From assembly GCF_003265705.1 (NCBI RefSeq), contig NW_020312968.1, forward strand, positions 3,718,935 through 3,782,934: 64,000 nt of DNA, written 5' to 3'. Under the pieces are notes generated by a model, which was given only the letters and a program-made list of their open reading frames with translations, did no database searches and had not been told where the DNA came from. Of the stretch, positions 12,578-25,134 are shown in pieces (within the stretch, counting starts at the first letter, position 1; the number at the start of each line of letters is the position of its first letter). Source of the stretch: Callorhinus ursinus (lineage: Eukaryota; Chordata; Mammalia; Carnivora; Otariidae). The translations under genes and the position numbers were made by a program.

Positions 12578-12690
12578 TCTTTTAAAAAAGATTTTATTTT
12601 TAAGTAATCTCGGCACCCAACATGGGGCTTAAACTCACAATCCCGAGATCAAGAGTCACATGCTCTACCGACTGAGCCAGCCAGGTGCCC
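12578..12690 (-). mobile_element. Short CAN-SINE, minus strand, old subtype
   Basis: 'aagattttatttttaagtaa', 'acatggggcttaaactcaca', 'gactgagccagccaggtgcc': about 113 bp, lacking the CT/GA-rich stretch of the others. Imperfect target duplication tcaaaatctgc/tcaaaatctac at 12567-12577 and 12691-12701. The left duplication begins 3 bp beyond the right duplication of the L1 at 12259. Confidence 0.93.
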
Positions 12691-12899
12691 TCAAAATCTA
12701 CATTTTTAAACAAGATTCTGTATGACTTATACATACTAAAGCCAAAAAAAATAATCTTCAGAGTATAGCTTGAATCCCTCTTTTTCTATAAAGTCCTCCT
12801 AAATCATCCCTATTCAAAGTTTTGTCACCCTTCTCCTTACTCCTGGCCCTTCGTGGCAGCCTTTGCAATTAAGCATGTCTTGTCATAGCTCTTACAACA

Positions 12900-13120
12900 G
12901 AAAGGTGATGTGGTGTAATAGTGCATTCTGGTGTCACGTCACCTGGAGTTCCATTTCCAGATCTACCGCTTACCACCTGGATAAACTTCTAAGCCTCTTC
13001 CCACATCTGAAATAGGGAGCTAATGCCTACCTAGAGCACTGCTTTGAGGACTAAGCGAGATAACCAATAAAAGCACTCAGCTCAGTATTTGGCACAGAGC
13101 AAGCATTCAGTGAAAGCTGT
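12900..13120 (+). repeat. MIR SINE, ancient, plus strand
   Basis: Nearly complete order: 'gtgatgtggtgtaatagtgc', 'agatctaccgcttaccacct', 'tttgaggactaagcgagata', 'tttggcacagagcaagcatt'. Clear MIR layout; borders approximate. Confidence 0.85.
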
Positions 13121-14455
13121 CTACTATTTTTATTTTTCATCATTTTTTGATTTTACTTTTTGCACTCTGATGCACTATTTCCACACTCAATTGAGGCAAG
13201 AAGAAACTTTGGTCTCCCATACAGCATATCGCGGTCAGAGGTACTACGACTTTATGGGTTAGAAAGACACTACCAGGCTTCACAGGAATATCGTTTTTCT
13301 GGGATATGCAAAGAACATAAAACTTGACTTCACCTTGGTCACACATATGGTTACTCAGTAAGGTTCAGAATCATCACAAATGGAGAAACGAAAATCCAAG
13401 ATGGCAAGAAATAAGCCAATCTTCTACACACAAAATGTCTTTTTGTGAGCAGGTTGTATTCCAGGTATCTCAGATTACTTCACTATGAATTTGTTGCTTT
13501 GGGCTTTTGACAAATCAAATGCCATCATTGATTTGTTGAGGTCAGCATGAATAAATCTTGCATACTAGTGAAATGACATGCTTTTCAGTCTGTCATTTCT
13601 ACTTCTCTTCTTTACATTTCTCTCATACTGATGGCAAAATGTATTATGACTCTGCAAAAACAGAGTAAAAAGAATGCCAGAATCAGCTAAACACAAAATA
13701 ATAGTGTCACTAGAGACAATTATCCTTATCTGAACAAATGACACAAATACATCCTACAAGTAAAAAAATTATAGGTTAAGACAACGTGACCACATACAAG
13801 ACTGATTCAAAACTCAAAACGACGGGGTATAAAAATAGGGTTGAGTTCTAACTGGGTTTCAATATAGAGTTTAGGAATATATCTGAGAATGTTCAAATAC
13901 AAAGACAGTGATATTTGATGATGCCATACAGTAAGTCACTTTGCAGAATGTATTGAAATATGCTTTGATTAAAGTGATTAACTTAGCAAACTATGGTGTG
14001 AAACTATAATGGACCCTGGCGGGGGGGAAGGCAGCTTCTCTTATGCTCAGCAAGAAAAATTATATTTGATAGTGTTTGGGGTGTTACCATAGACACTATC
14101 AAGAACAAAAATTTCCTGGCAATGAATAAAATCCACAAACCCTCAAGAGATTAAATTTAAATACTAAATTTTACATATTTCTTGAAGAACCCACTAACTC
14201 ATTAGGTTTTCTAAGCAATGTTATGGGGGTAACTGCATAAAAGTCAATTTGCTATTAACACCCTATTTAAATTAAAGGACATAGTAGATGAGCAATTTAT
14301 AATGTAAATAAATCCATATTCTTTATTTTCTCTATTTTAAAAATGTAAATTGTCTCAGTCATTTATAGCAACCATGATCTTAGTGAAAAGCATTTTCTAA
14401 GAATTACATAATAAATTGCTGGGGGAGCCGATGCACCAAAGCACAGTCAGTAATT

Positions 14456-14491
14456 GTTTTTTTTTTTTTTTAAGATTTTATTTATTTATTC

Positions 14492-14545
<54 letters not shown>

Positions 14546-14638
14546 CAGAGGGAGAAGCAGGCTCCCAAGGAGCAGGGAGCCTGATGCGTGACCTGATCTG
14601 AAGGCATACGCTTAACCATCTGAGCCACCCAGGCGCCC
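14456..14638 (-). mobile_element. CAN-SINE with expanded (GA)22, minus strand
   Basis: Poly(T), taagattttatttatttatt, then an uninterrupted AG run at 14501-14544, 'ggagaagcaggctccc' and 'tgagccacccaggcgccc'. Target duplication agcacagtcagtaatt/agcacagtcactaatt at 14440-14455 and 14639-14654 with one mismatch. The internal GA stretch typical of these SINEs has grown into a microsatellite. An Arg/Glu repeat open frame here is an artefact. Confidence 0.97.
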
Positions 14639-14869
14639 AGCACAGTCACTAATTATAAGAGAAACTGGCTACTGGCTACGGGTCTTGTTGCAAGACCCGG
14701 AGGGCCAGAGATCTAGTCCCATGGGTATTTATGCCTCTTTTAATTCTCAGAATCCCATGGAAAGAATAAAGGGCATCTATCTCAATAAATGGTACACAAT
14801 CTACCCAAGAGCTCTGCTAAGAAACTAGACCGCAGCCTTGAGTTTTTCTTTCCCCCCAAAGCACATTAT

Positions 14870-15575
14870 TCTAATTCATTCCCTGTTTGCTGTACCTGCA
14901 AAATGAACATCAGATCTATCCACTTCTTTCTGTCTCTATCATCATCACCCTGACCAGGCTCCCCTAATCTCTCCTGAACTATGTTACTAGCTTCCAAAAT
15001 GGTACCTGCTTTGCTCCTACACCAAGTGTTCTTCAAGGAGAAGCTGGAATGATCTTTAAAATTTTTAATCAGATCATGTCTCCCTCCTTAGAAGACTCCA
15101 TAGGCCTCTATCATGCTTACTTATTATGATGCCCTATGTGATCTGGACTTTTCCAAACCCTCAGCTTACACTAGCCATGCATATCTTCCTATTTCTCAAA
15201 CCCAGTAACCATGTTCTAACTATGTGGTCTTCCCAACTTGCTCCTCCCTCTCCCTTGCAATGCTCAGTCCAGTTCTCTACCAGTGAGCCTTCTTATATTT
15301 CAGGTGTCAGCTAAAATGTCACTTCCTCCAAAAGGTCTCTCCATTATCACTCTAGATAAAATGGTTCCCTTCATCAAACTACTCTCTCCATTATTCTACT
15401 CTGTTTATATTGTTCTAAGTACTTATCACTTGGTTTGCTGTAGACGGCCTCGCCAAAGAGGACAAAAATTTCATTTCTGTCAACCCACCATTCAATTCAC
15501 AATGTCTAGTGTAGGAATTGACAACAAGTAGACCATTAATACATGTCTACTGAATGGATGGATGATTCCATCTAA
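14870..15575 (+). repeat. L2 LINE 3' part, ancient, plus strand
   Basis: L2 ORF2 end and 3' region: 'aatcagatcatgtctccctc', 'aggtgtcagctaaaatgtca', 'cttcctccaaaaggtctctc', 'gttctaagtacttatcactt', and a 'ctactgaatggatggatga' tip. Order and spacing fit L2; frames of 62 and 97 codons inside it are remnants or chance. Confidence 0.8.
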
Positions 15576-18500
15576 GCTCAATGTTACTGACACCCATATC
15601 CTCCTTACATACCTTTCAGAGATGAGAAAAATGAGATTAGAAGTTTCCTTCCAAAATCCCTTCTCACACACTCCCCTCCCCCCACCCCAGGCTTAAACCA
15701 AGAGAAGCTTTCTACATTATTTTCTCAAAGTGGTAGCATTGTTTATAGAATTCTCAGGTATAGTGTCCTTTGAAACGGAATTCTGGTCAAGATGGTGGAG
15801 AGGGGGGCACATCACAGATAATGATATAATTAGTATAAAATGAGTCAAATCCCAGAGGACACCATAAAGGTCTTTCCCACTTTCAATCTTAAAGTGATCC
15901 TGCTTAGATTAAATCACAAATCAGATATTTATAACATGAGACATTTCTAACGTAACGTATGACACCTGGCAAGGAAAAATGCTGGGAATTGCAACTGAAC
16001 CGAGAACTCTCTTCTTAAGAAGCAATCTTTATTATTACAGCAATAAGAGCAACATACGTTCAGTGAACCATCTATTTTTGAAAATAAAGCTAAGCCAAAG
16101 CAGCAGCTAACAATCACCTGGTTACTTCTCTGGGCGACTCAACTATCCATCCCTTCTTCGTTTCCTCATCTCAGGAAGGGGATAGAACACATCGGGCTAA
16201 ATCTCAAGACAATACAAGATGAAGGAGCCTTCTGACCAGGGCTTTTCCAGCAATACAGGACACCTTTGGAAGCTGCATTATTTTAAGCCATTAACCACTA
16301 GTTAGGTAAAAAGTTGAGTCCAGTGAAAATTGGCTTCCACATAATTTGAACTTGAAAAGTGCTAGAGGACACAGTGTATTGTCTGTGTGTATGTAGACAT
16401 AACAAAGCTATTTTCATGCACAGTGCTGGCAGAAGGCCCGTGGTAACTGCTCTGTGAGTCTGGTTACAATTATTTCACTATAGGGAATCATCCAGGACAG
16501 TACATCCCTTCTCTGTCAGCTGGCCCTCAAGTGGAAATGTGTGCTGTTTTTACCTCACAAACCTTTTCAGCTCTCCTCCCTGAGCACATTTTAAGTCTCC
16601 CCACCCTCGTCATGCTACAGATCCCAACCCTTCATGCCAGAAATCTCAGTTAAATGCTAAGCCCAAACTACAACATTACAGTACTCAAGAAACTCTGGGA
16701 GTATGGGGGAAAGGGGAGTGTGTGTTAACTCCATCCTTACCCTCATCATTCTACAGAATCCGGGGCTCATGGCATGAGCATGTGCATGTGCTTCTGAAGT
16801 TCTAAGTGAAATAAGGAAAACTCTCCTAAAAGCAAAGAGTTGATATGTTCTCTGCTATTTTACCTCAACAACCAAATGCATTTGCCTCCCCGCCCACTGC
16901 AGCATTTCGTACAGGGAAATGTGGCCCTTGGGAGAGTTTCTGATGGAACATTTTATACTGAAATGTGTTCTTAATTAAAGCAAAACAAAGAAGATAAGAA
17001 GAATTTACAAGATATCAGGCCTAAGATGCTAACCCCAATATTTAGAAATGCTTATGTCTATCGAGTCCTTCTTATGTGGGCTCCCTGCAAAATGGTCAGT
17101 TCTAGAACTTTGAAGCCCCTCCATTAGTTATTTTAACTCAGCTTATTAAAAATTCCAGGCACCATCTCAACTGTCCCAGGTATTAATCTCTCACAGTAAT
17201 TGAATCTCAAATATTTGGAGCATTTCCTCATATTTTCCCTCCATTGGAAACATACGTAGGTAAGACAGAGGTTATAAGGTAGAGCAAAAGCATAAAGTGG
17301 TTGATCGGTAGGAACTGCATGACGTTTATATAGATGGACTTCGTAGGTTTATAAGAAACGCAGATGTTAAGTTTAATTTCCTGAGAAAAGAATTTTCAGG
17401 ATGGTTTTTCTGAAATCAACAGTATATGGTGTGAATCATCTTGTGGCTCAACACATCTTTAATTCTTCACACACTGACCTCTCCATGTCTCCCATTATCC
17501 CTTCCGCTAAAGATCAAAGGTAGAGGGGCTTCTCTTCGAAGCTAAGGAAGGAAATAACGCTATGTCTTTATTTTACCTGAGTTAAGCCCAATTCTAAGGA
17601 ATAATAAGTAAACTGGGTAAGGGATGAGTTGAGGTGGTGTGCGGAAGAAGTCACTAATCAACACCAACAAGAGGAACTAAAAGATAAAAATAATGAATAC
17701 ATGAAATCGGGCAATTCTGTTCACCTCATTTCCCTGGTACAAAAAATAAGAAGGTTGGACTAGATGGATTGACCTAATGTTTGTTTGGAAACGACCTTTT
17801 GCAAAACACGGTGCTTAGATGTCATGGAGGATATAAAAGTGTCATGGAGCCCATGTTCCAAGTTGGATCATGGAGGCTGGCCATTTCTCTTTTCGGCCAA
17901 ATCCTGCACGCTCCCCCAAAATGATTGCATTGGCTTTCTTAAACAATTTGTGCATCTATGTTAGTGTACGTTTGCCTCCCTTTGAAGGCAAGTGACAGGT
18001 TTTACAAATATTTAAATTACGCCCTGCCTAATTCACGTAGCATATAGCATGATGCTTTAATTTTTTTTTTTAGTGTGTACCAGATATTTGTTATATGCCT
18101 ATAAATAAAGACTGTAAGGTACAATCCTTAGTCTCAAGGAGTTTAAGCCTCGTTTGGAAGAGAATACATACAAAAACATCTGTAGTACAATAAATTAACT
18201 AAGTTACCTAATACTATATCCTCTCTATATACATTCTATAACCTGTGTTCTACAAATACGTATATGATATATTCCAACGGGACATTTGAACTAGGAGAGA
18301 ACAGATAGGTAATAAGAAGAAAGTAGATGAGCCTACCTAGAGATGTGTGCATATGTATGCCCATGGGGCTAGCTAGCTATCTACCATACCAGAAGCAGTG
18401 ACTGTTTAATACACTCCAGGTATATTTCTAGTACAGAGTGACACTGCCACCCCAATTTGTGTATTTTCTGAAGTTAGGTCCAGATACATGAGATGTTCTC

Positions 18501-18901
18501 AAAGGAAGGTATCCCTGAGGCCCCTGAGATATGAAATCTGAGGAAAACGCTTCCAGGTCACTAAAACAAGGATTTGTGGAATATTCTGTGTATCGGAACC
18601 CTCCTTCTCAAAGTCCTAAATAATTTTAGAAATTTCTTCCTGACTCAGTCCCTTTTATTGACCATTCACTGTGCAACATTTCTTGATTGCTGAAAATATA
18701 TTATTCAAATTTCCAGTGAGAGACCATTTGCAACTTAAGGCCGAAAGGTTTCTTTAGTAAACTTCACTTTTGAATGTCCTGAGCTAATGCTGGTAATTGA
18801 ACATATAAAAGATTCCCCTAAACTAGCTTCTCTTTGCCAATAGTTACAGACTCAGGTCAGGGAAACTTTCAGTAAAGCTTAGTTTAAGAAATTGAACAAT
18901 A

Positions 18902-19084
18902 GGGGCGCTTGGGTGGCTCAGTTCATCAAGCATCTACCTTCAGCTCAGGTCACGATCTCAGGGTCCTGGGATCGAGCCCCACATCGGGCTCTCTGCTCAG
19001 CGGGGAGTCTACTTCTCCCACTCTCTCTGCCTCTCCCCCTACTCATGCTCTCTCTCTAAGTCTTAAAAAAAAAAAAAAAAAAAC
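18902..19084 (+). mobile_element. CAN-SINE, plus strand
   Basis: Head ggggcgcttgggtggctcag, body 'atctcagggtcctgggatcg', 'ctctctgctcagcggggagt', CT-rich stretch and poly(A). I could not fix a convincing target duplication, so the 3' border is approximate. A Ser-rich 66-codon frame over it is an artefact. Confidence 0.95.
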
Positions 19085-20052
19085 CAATCTGAGCAGTGTA
19101 TTTTTATGAAGGTCAATTATTTCAATTTTTATTTTATAAGCCATTTTGTAGGAAACATCACTTGCTAACGACTGTCTTTTCTCTTCCCAGCGGGCTTAGA
19201 GTAGTAGCAATATATGTATATTAGTGTCAAGATGCAAGGCTCTTTATACACGTGACCTGGTGTTCTTGTAGGCAGCTCTCCTAAAACTGTTAGTCATGTT
19301 TCACTACTTTCTTCATTTAAGGACACTCCTTTTACCAGAGCTTTCTGAGTTATGCCATACAAAAACCATCACTTGAAGTAGCAATGGCCCAAATGATAAT
19401 TAGTTCACTCATAATCACTGATTACATATTCCTTTTTCACTCCGCTGAAAAACCCGAAAATTCCTTCCAAATCCACAAAACCCAAATAATTGAAATATTA
19501 TAAACCTCTGAACTAGTACACACATGACAAGAGCATCCCAACACAAAAAGTTTTCTCCCCTTTCTTTTAAGAGCACAGTTTTTTCTCTTATTCTGAAATC
19601 GCTTACAGTTTTTTTTTAGAAAGCTAAGAAATGCACCACTTTCAGTGCCCAGGCAACATCTCTGGGAGCAGAAGGAAACTGCCTTATCTACTAGAAAGGC
19701 AAAGTTTGCGATCAGACGTCAGAGGCAGCTGGAGAGAAGAAGGGGCTCAAACCCAGGGAGAGCAGGTAAGGTGGCAGATTTTTAGAGGCACTCAGAATCC
19801 TTCTGGTCTTGGGAGGATTCACTTTTACCTGAGGATCTGGGGTGTGCTACAGGGGAGTCTGTTACAATACGTGTTCTTACACACCCGTGGGAGAAGGATG
19901 GTGGGGGGAGGCTGTCCTGTGAGCTGTCACGCAGAGTTAACTCATGACTGAGCTTTTGTTGAGCTGGGATAAGAGATCTGTACGCTTGAAGCTTATCTGT
20001 TTCTATGCTTTGTATTTGTTTTTGTTTTCTTTCCTCTTAGATTCCTACCAAG

Positions 20053-20106
20053 GTGTTTTTTTGTTTGCTTGTTTGTTTTTTGGGTTTTTTTTTGGTGTTT
20101 GTTGTT
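20053..20106 (+). repeat. T/G-rich (GTTT)n-like low-complexity tract
   Basis: 'gtttgcttgtttgttttttg' followed by a further T9 and GTT units. Simple sequence, no element recognised. Confidence 0.7.
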
Positions 20107-21663
20107 GGGAAAAGCTCTGAGGGGAGGGGAGTGAGAAGCATCAGAATGGCCAATGGTTGCAGCCGTTCCAGAGGAGGATCTACTGTTCTACTGATGCAGG
20201 CAAGCACCTGCGGATGCAAAGAAAGCAGGCTGCGGGGAGCTCGGCAGGTGGGAGCTTTCCCTGAGTAGATACTGTAGTCGAGCGACCTCAGGAGAAGTGA
20301 GGATGCTTCCCTCTAGGACGTGGAGAGTTGGGCCGTTGCCAATAAACAGGGATCAAAGCCCCTGCTGGTGGTTCTTCACCCCAGCACTGAGCCTCACCGT
20401 TCCTCACTGACCTGAGCAGGGGATGCGTGTCTGGAGTGCGGCAGTGTCCTGGCGCCCAACTCTGCCTCCCTCTGCCCTCTCCCCTCTCTCCTTTCAAGGG
20501 AGTATCTCGTAGATCGGGCTTTTCAGCTTGTGAGAGGAGAGGCTGAATCTCCAAATACCAAGGTCCAAGCGTTGTTGAGAAGTACTAGTATAAGAGATCC
20601 CCGGGGACGGGGTGCGGGGGCTGCAGAGTGGGCTTAGGCTTAGCGCTTGAATGACCACAGCCTTGGCAGACTGTCATTTGAGCTCCTGGCTCCAATTTCT
20701 TAGTTCAGATACGTTTTCCTCATGTGGGAGGCCCATGGCTTATTGATCCCAGTGGATCATCCACTTTTAATGCCCCTTCGACATCTTTCTCCTAACCTCC
20801 ACCTTCACTCAGAGGCAAAGACTGGCCTGTAGAACAAGCCAGTGGGGGTAAGAGGCAAGGCTTATCCTTTCTTATTTTATCAGATTACTGGCCATCTACT
20901 TTGGCCCCAACATCAAACTGTACTGCTGAAAATCTTAATCTACGGTGGATTTTTCCAGGTAGGGTGTATCCTGCAACCTTCCTTCTACTCATCACAGTGG
21001 AGGCAAAAATTAGTCTTTAAAAATGCTCAAAATGCAAAGAAAGAGAAAACAGATGAAGAATTCCGGGGTGTTCCCAGCCCCAAAGCGAACTTATCCAACT
21101 GAGTGGGCTGTTTGGGGCACAAAGGTGAGGATTTTCCATTTGAGCTTATTGGTCAAAAGAATTGTTGAAATATGAGTGTTATGGTGTAATATCCCACAGA
21201 ACTGAGTATCCTGTAGGTCTATAGCCACAGATAGGGCACCTGGTTGCAAAGTTTGAGATGACAATCATTTTTTGGTGGGGGGGAATGGGGAGGTTCAGGA
21301 AAAATTCCTGACTTTTTTTCCCCTTCAGTATTTTGTGCATTGGAAAATATTCCTGAGAAACACCCTAGAATTTCAGGATAAAGACAATCTATTTTCAAAA
21401 ATCCAAACAACAGTGACCCACTTAACAACAGTTAATGGAGACTGCTGGGGGCAGAGCTGCCCAGTGAAAAGTTGTCAAGTGAGAATTTAATAGGGTAAGT
21501 ACAAGTTTTTTGCTACACCCCAACTTTCACCACTTTAAAACATATGATACGCTGAAATGATTAATATTTCTCATCAAAAAGGAAGAAATACAAAGATTTG
21601 TGGGAAGCTAGGCATCCCTTAGCACCAATGTTTAGGCAAGAGGCCAACAAGAGATACAATACG

Positions 21664-22012
21664 TGTTATGTCCTGAATGTTTCTGTTCCTACAAAACTCG
21701 TGTGTTGAAATCTATTGCCCAACATGATGGTACTAGGACATGGGGTCTCTGGGAGGTGATTAGAACAGGAGGGTGGAGCCTTCATGAGTGGGGTTAGTAC
21801 CCTTACAAGAGACTCCAGAGAGAGCTCCCTTACCTTGCCCCTTCCTGCTGCCATGGGACCCAGCTAGGAAGTGGGCCTTCACCACACACCAAAGCTACCA
21901 GTATCTTGATTTTAGACTTCCGGGCCTCCAGCAAAAGGAGAAATAAATGTCTGTTGTTACAAGCTACCCCATTTATGGTATTTTGTTATAGTGGTCGGAA
22001 CAAACTAAGGCA
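21664..22012 (+). mobile_element. MaLR/MLT1-like solo LTR, plus strand
   Basis: Starts 'tgttatgtcctgaatgtttc', then 'cgtgtgttgaaatctattgc', 'gggaggtgattagaacagga', 'agtacccttacaagagactc', 'ttagacttccgggcctccag', 'gagaaataaatgtctgttgt', and ends 'ttttgttatagtggtcggaa' + caaactaagg. This is the full linear layout of a mammalian MaLR LTR, about 350 bp. No internal retroviral region lies on either side, so it is a solo LTR. Its poly(A) signal aataaa points away from PCSK5 transcription. Subfamily not assignable by eye. Confidence 0.85.
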
Positions 22013-23331
22013 GCCCACATCCAGAGCTGTGTTCTTCTGTCTGTCTCACTCCAAGGCTTTCCACGGCTTATAATTTACTCTTTCCATTTTACATTAAGGC
22101 CCGCCTGCCTTAATAAAGGCCCCCTGCCTTAAAAAGGGGCAGCTGTAAATGTATTGAAAATGAGCCAGAACCTTTCTTACTGAAGTACCCGTGTCTCGTC
22201 ATGATTCTTGTATTCTTTTCTTGTCACCTACTATTGCTGTACGTCAGGGTACGACTAAGTCAAAGGATCTTTCCCTTCCTCCCTCGGGCAGGGGTGCAAG
22301 GCTATTTTTGGAAAAACACTTACGTTATTACTTCAGCTGCTTTTATGGTCCTCTTGTAGGAGGGTGTCAGAGTGCAGGCCCACAGTCCTTTTTCTAAAAT
22401 CTTTGGACCTGATGTGCTTGGAATTCAAATTTTTTTCAGATATGGCATCCAGAGCACATATTACACAAAACTTCCAGTTGGTGGGGGGCGGGGGGTCTCA
22501 GCCAGCACCTTATAATCCAATACATTCATACTTCTGCAGTAAAATGTATGAATTTTCACAACAAAGACTGTAAAAGATCTCAAACCAGTTCAGGGCAAGC
22601 TTTGCTATCAGAGGAGTTTGTGTGTCAAATTTGCAAAAGAACTTTCAGTTTTCTGGACATTTCGGATTTTGAAACGGAGGGTAAGAGAGTGTAGATCTGT
22701 ATGAGTTTTGACAGAATTAAGATGAGTGATTTCAAAGAGTTAAGACAGCAAAATCTGTTGGTGTTTACAGAAAGACGAGGTGAGACCTACTGCACATCAC
22801 CTAAGGGGCCTTTCAAAGGGATCTTTGAGACACAGAATTTGACCACGTTGAACAGGATTGAAGGTAGATGGGTCGTTCCTGTCCCTGAGCATCTGTCATA
22901 TGACCTTGACACATTCTGTCCCCCAGAGGGAGCGCTATTGTCATGGAATCTGAGCTGCCTCACTGTTCCGCAGGGAAAGGGCCCCGACTGCTCTGAGCCT
23001 CACAGGAACATTCCCAGACTAGAATAAAAACCTCAACAAGGCAAGAGTGTTGGAGCCAACTGGCATGCTTGCGCTATGACTCCATAATAAAGTAATTACA
23101 CAGTTTGATTTTTTAAGGATATAAAAACCAAAAAAGAAATGTGGGTTTTTTTTTTTCTTAATAGAGGGAAAACAATTCTGTTTAAAACCCTCATCTTTGG
23201 TGTTTTATAAAGGTGGGACTTAGAAGGTTCTATCTTGGGCCCTTGCCCTAGGGATTCTATCGGAGGGGATGGCTAAGTTGTCCTTGAGGTGAGGGGCTGT
23301 CGGCAGCGGAGACATAGGGAGATAGGCTTAC

Positions 23332-23432
23332 TTGGCTTCCAGGGCCAACGCAATGATGCCTGCGGCCATGGGGGCCGAGGCCGAGGTCCCGGTGTGGTTG
23401 TCCGTGCAGCGCTGCCTCAGATCCGTAGTAAT
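23332..23432 (-). CDS. PCSK5: PCSK5 coding exon with catalytic serine (101 nt)
   Basis: Last exon of this window in transcript order. The minus strand reads [20 protein letters not shown], then [13 protein letters not shown], then AA as the first two bases of an Asn codon. [11 protein letters not shown] is the subtilase serine motif; the nucleophile is the first Ser of SAS, 174 residues after the His as in furin. N-H-T is a glycosylation sequon, and the Cys of RQRC is a conserved disulfide partner. The acceptor is ttctgtcttctag|ATT and the donor is GAAGCCAA|gtaagc; entry is phase 0, exit phase 2. Length 33x3+2 = 101 nt. The following exon (PFLTWRDVQH... in family members) was searched for by eye down to position 1 and not found, so the next intron is at least 23.3 kb. 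Confidence 0.97.
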
Positions 23433-25134
23433 CTAGAAGACAGAAATGAAAAATTTAGGGTTCTGGGGTCAATGGGAGTCACATGCAAGTAGAAAGAAGT
23501 TCACTCCTAAAAGTAGAATGGAGGGGGTGTTGAAACAGTGGTTTTAAATCCCTTGTTCCTGCACTTCTGTGACCCTACCACTTCTAGAGAACTGCCTGTG
23601 CAAATCAACTTGGAAAAGAGAAGCATGTGGAAATCGGACTGCACTTCTGTTAAAACTGGGGTCAGGACTAGGGTCAGTCTTTGGCTTGGAACATAGGGGT
23701 TATGCCTGTGTGCCTTTCAATTTTACCCCCCCAAACCCCTGCTTGCTTCACCCCAGACCCAGCTCTAGTTAAAACTAAAGTTCTTTCATGACCCCAACAT
23801 TTTTAATGATCAGATACGTTGAGCCGACCACCAGACACTGAGGTAGGCACTGGAAGCTTGAAAGCACACGGTTTTATTCCAGAACGGATACCTTGGGAGA
23901 GGCATAGGTTTTAAGCAAAGGCATGCTCTGCCATAGATGGAACATCGGTTTTTAGCACCCACAGAAATGGTGCACGGAAGAACCAAGAGCTCCTCAAAGA
24001 TTGAAGGTGAATACCAAAAACAAGGTTGAACCCAGGGTGCTTGAGGGGACATTACGGCACTAAGGGCCTGCCGGTATAGTACAGAAGGAGATTCGCCATT
24101 TCTCCGGTTTGTGAAAGCAGAATGTGAGAACTAGATCAGTTTTTCCTCTTGGTTTGAATCCAGTTTACTTCAGCTGTGGCTGAATAACATTCCTATCAGC
24201 AAGAGCTGTGCTTTTTAACCTTCCTTTCATGATCATTTCACCCAGGGAGAAAAAGTTAAACTGAGATTCTCCTTAACAAGACAAATGAGACACGCTGAGG
24301 TAAGATTTTGCAAACCAGTGAAATAGCCAAGATTTAAAAGACCTGCCCTCCCCAACAAGCGTCTACTTTTGCCTCCTCGGGGCTGATATCGCTCCGGCTG
24401 GGAACGCACAAGCCTCAGGAGATGAGCGGGTGCTCTCCCTGAAGTTACTGGAAGATGGTGGTTAAGCTTTGTTTGGCATCAAGACAAATAGGAAAACTGA
24501 GGTGAAAGGTCATCAGAAAGGTGTGGGGGGATAAAGGCAGCTGAAAACAAAGTCCTGTTGTTCTAAGGTGTATCCTTCCAGAGCAGTGTGGAGATTGGTT
24601 GATTCAGAAAGAAATCTGATCTTCACAGGAAGAAAGTGCCGCATAACTCCTCAGAAATGAGCCCTCCCCTCAAAGTTTCCTCAGGGTCCCCTGAGGATGT
24701 CTGAATGGACTCTTTAATTATCTGCTACGGATCTACACTGACACGCTGGCTGACCTAGTTTCACACAGGCCCATCAGTTCTGTCTTTTGTTCCTTTTGAC
24801 ACTTTGAATGTCACCAGATTACCGATACCAGATAGGCATTGATACCCAAGGATTGGCAGAAAGCACAAAAATATATAGAACCATAAGACATGGTGGTGGG
24901 AGAGAGGAGGCAAGTCTTACCCTCTTTTCTTGGAATAACTGAGTGGTGGCCAAGAGCCCCAACATTGTGTTTGGCAAGCAGAGGTTATTTCTTGATTAAC
25001 AGATCTGATTAACTAGCCATCTTCTGAACCTCCATGTCGGATGCCTGCAAGATGTTTGGGTAAACAGAGCCCTACCCACTTCTGCATAAGAAACTTTCTG
25101 GATTTTTAATTATTGACTTTAAAAAGGTATTTCT

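Larger units (their letters stand above)
1..23331 (-). other. PCSK5: PCSK5 intron downstream of the Ser exon (partial, at least 23.3 kb)
   Basis: Phase 2 intron, donor gtaagc; its acceptor lies below position 1. Filled with a degenerate LINE (5.9-10.1 kb), an L1 3' end, two to three L2 pieces, a MaLR LTR, several MIRs and seven SINEs. I recognise nothing in 0.1-1.9, 2.2-3.6, 10.2-11.0, 13.1-14.4, 15.6-18.9, 19.1-21.6 and 22.0-23.3 kb. The stretch 19.6-21.2 kb is comparatively GC-rich and free of recognisable repeats, so it is the best place in this intron for unannotated regulatory DNA, but no specific site can be named. Confidence 0.8.

Noticed and set aside
14416..14601. Frame with a long Arg/Glu repeat
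   Set aside because: It is the (GA)22 repeat of a SINE read as codons.
21664..22012. Possible complete endogenous retrovirus
   Set aside because: Only an LTR-like sequence is present; no second LTR at provirus distance, no primer-binding site and no gag/pol/env frames.
23289..23492. 67-codon plus-strand frame, Gly/Arg-rich
   Set aside because: It lies over the antisense of the PCSK5 Ser exon; the GC-rich exon lowers stop frequency on the other strand.
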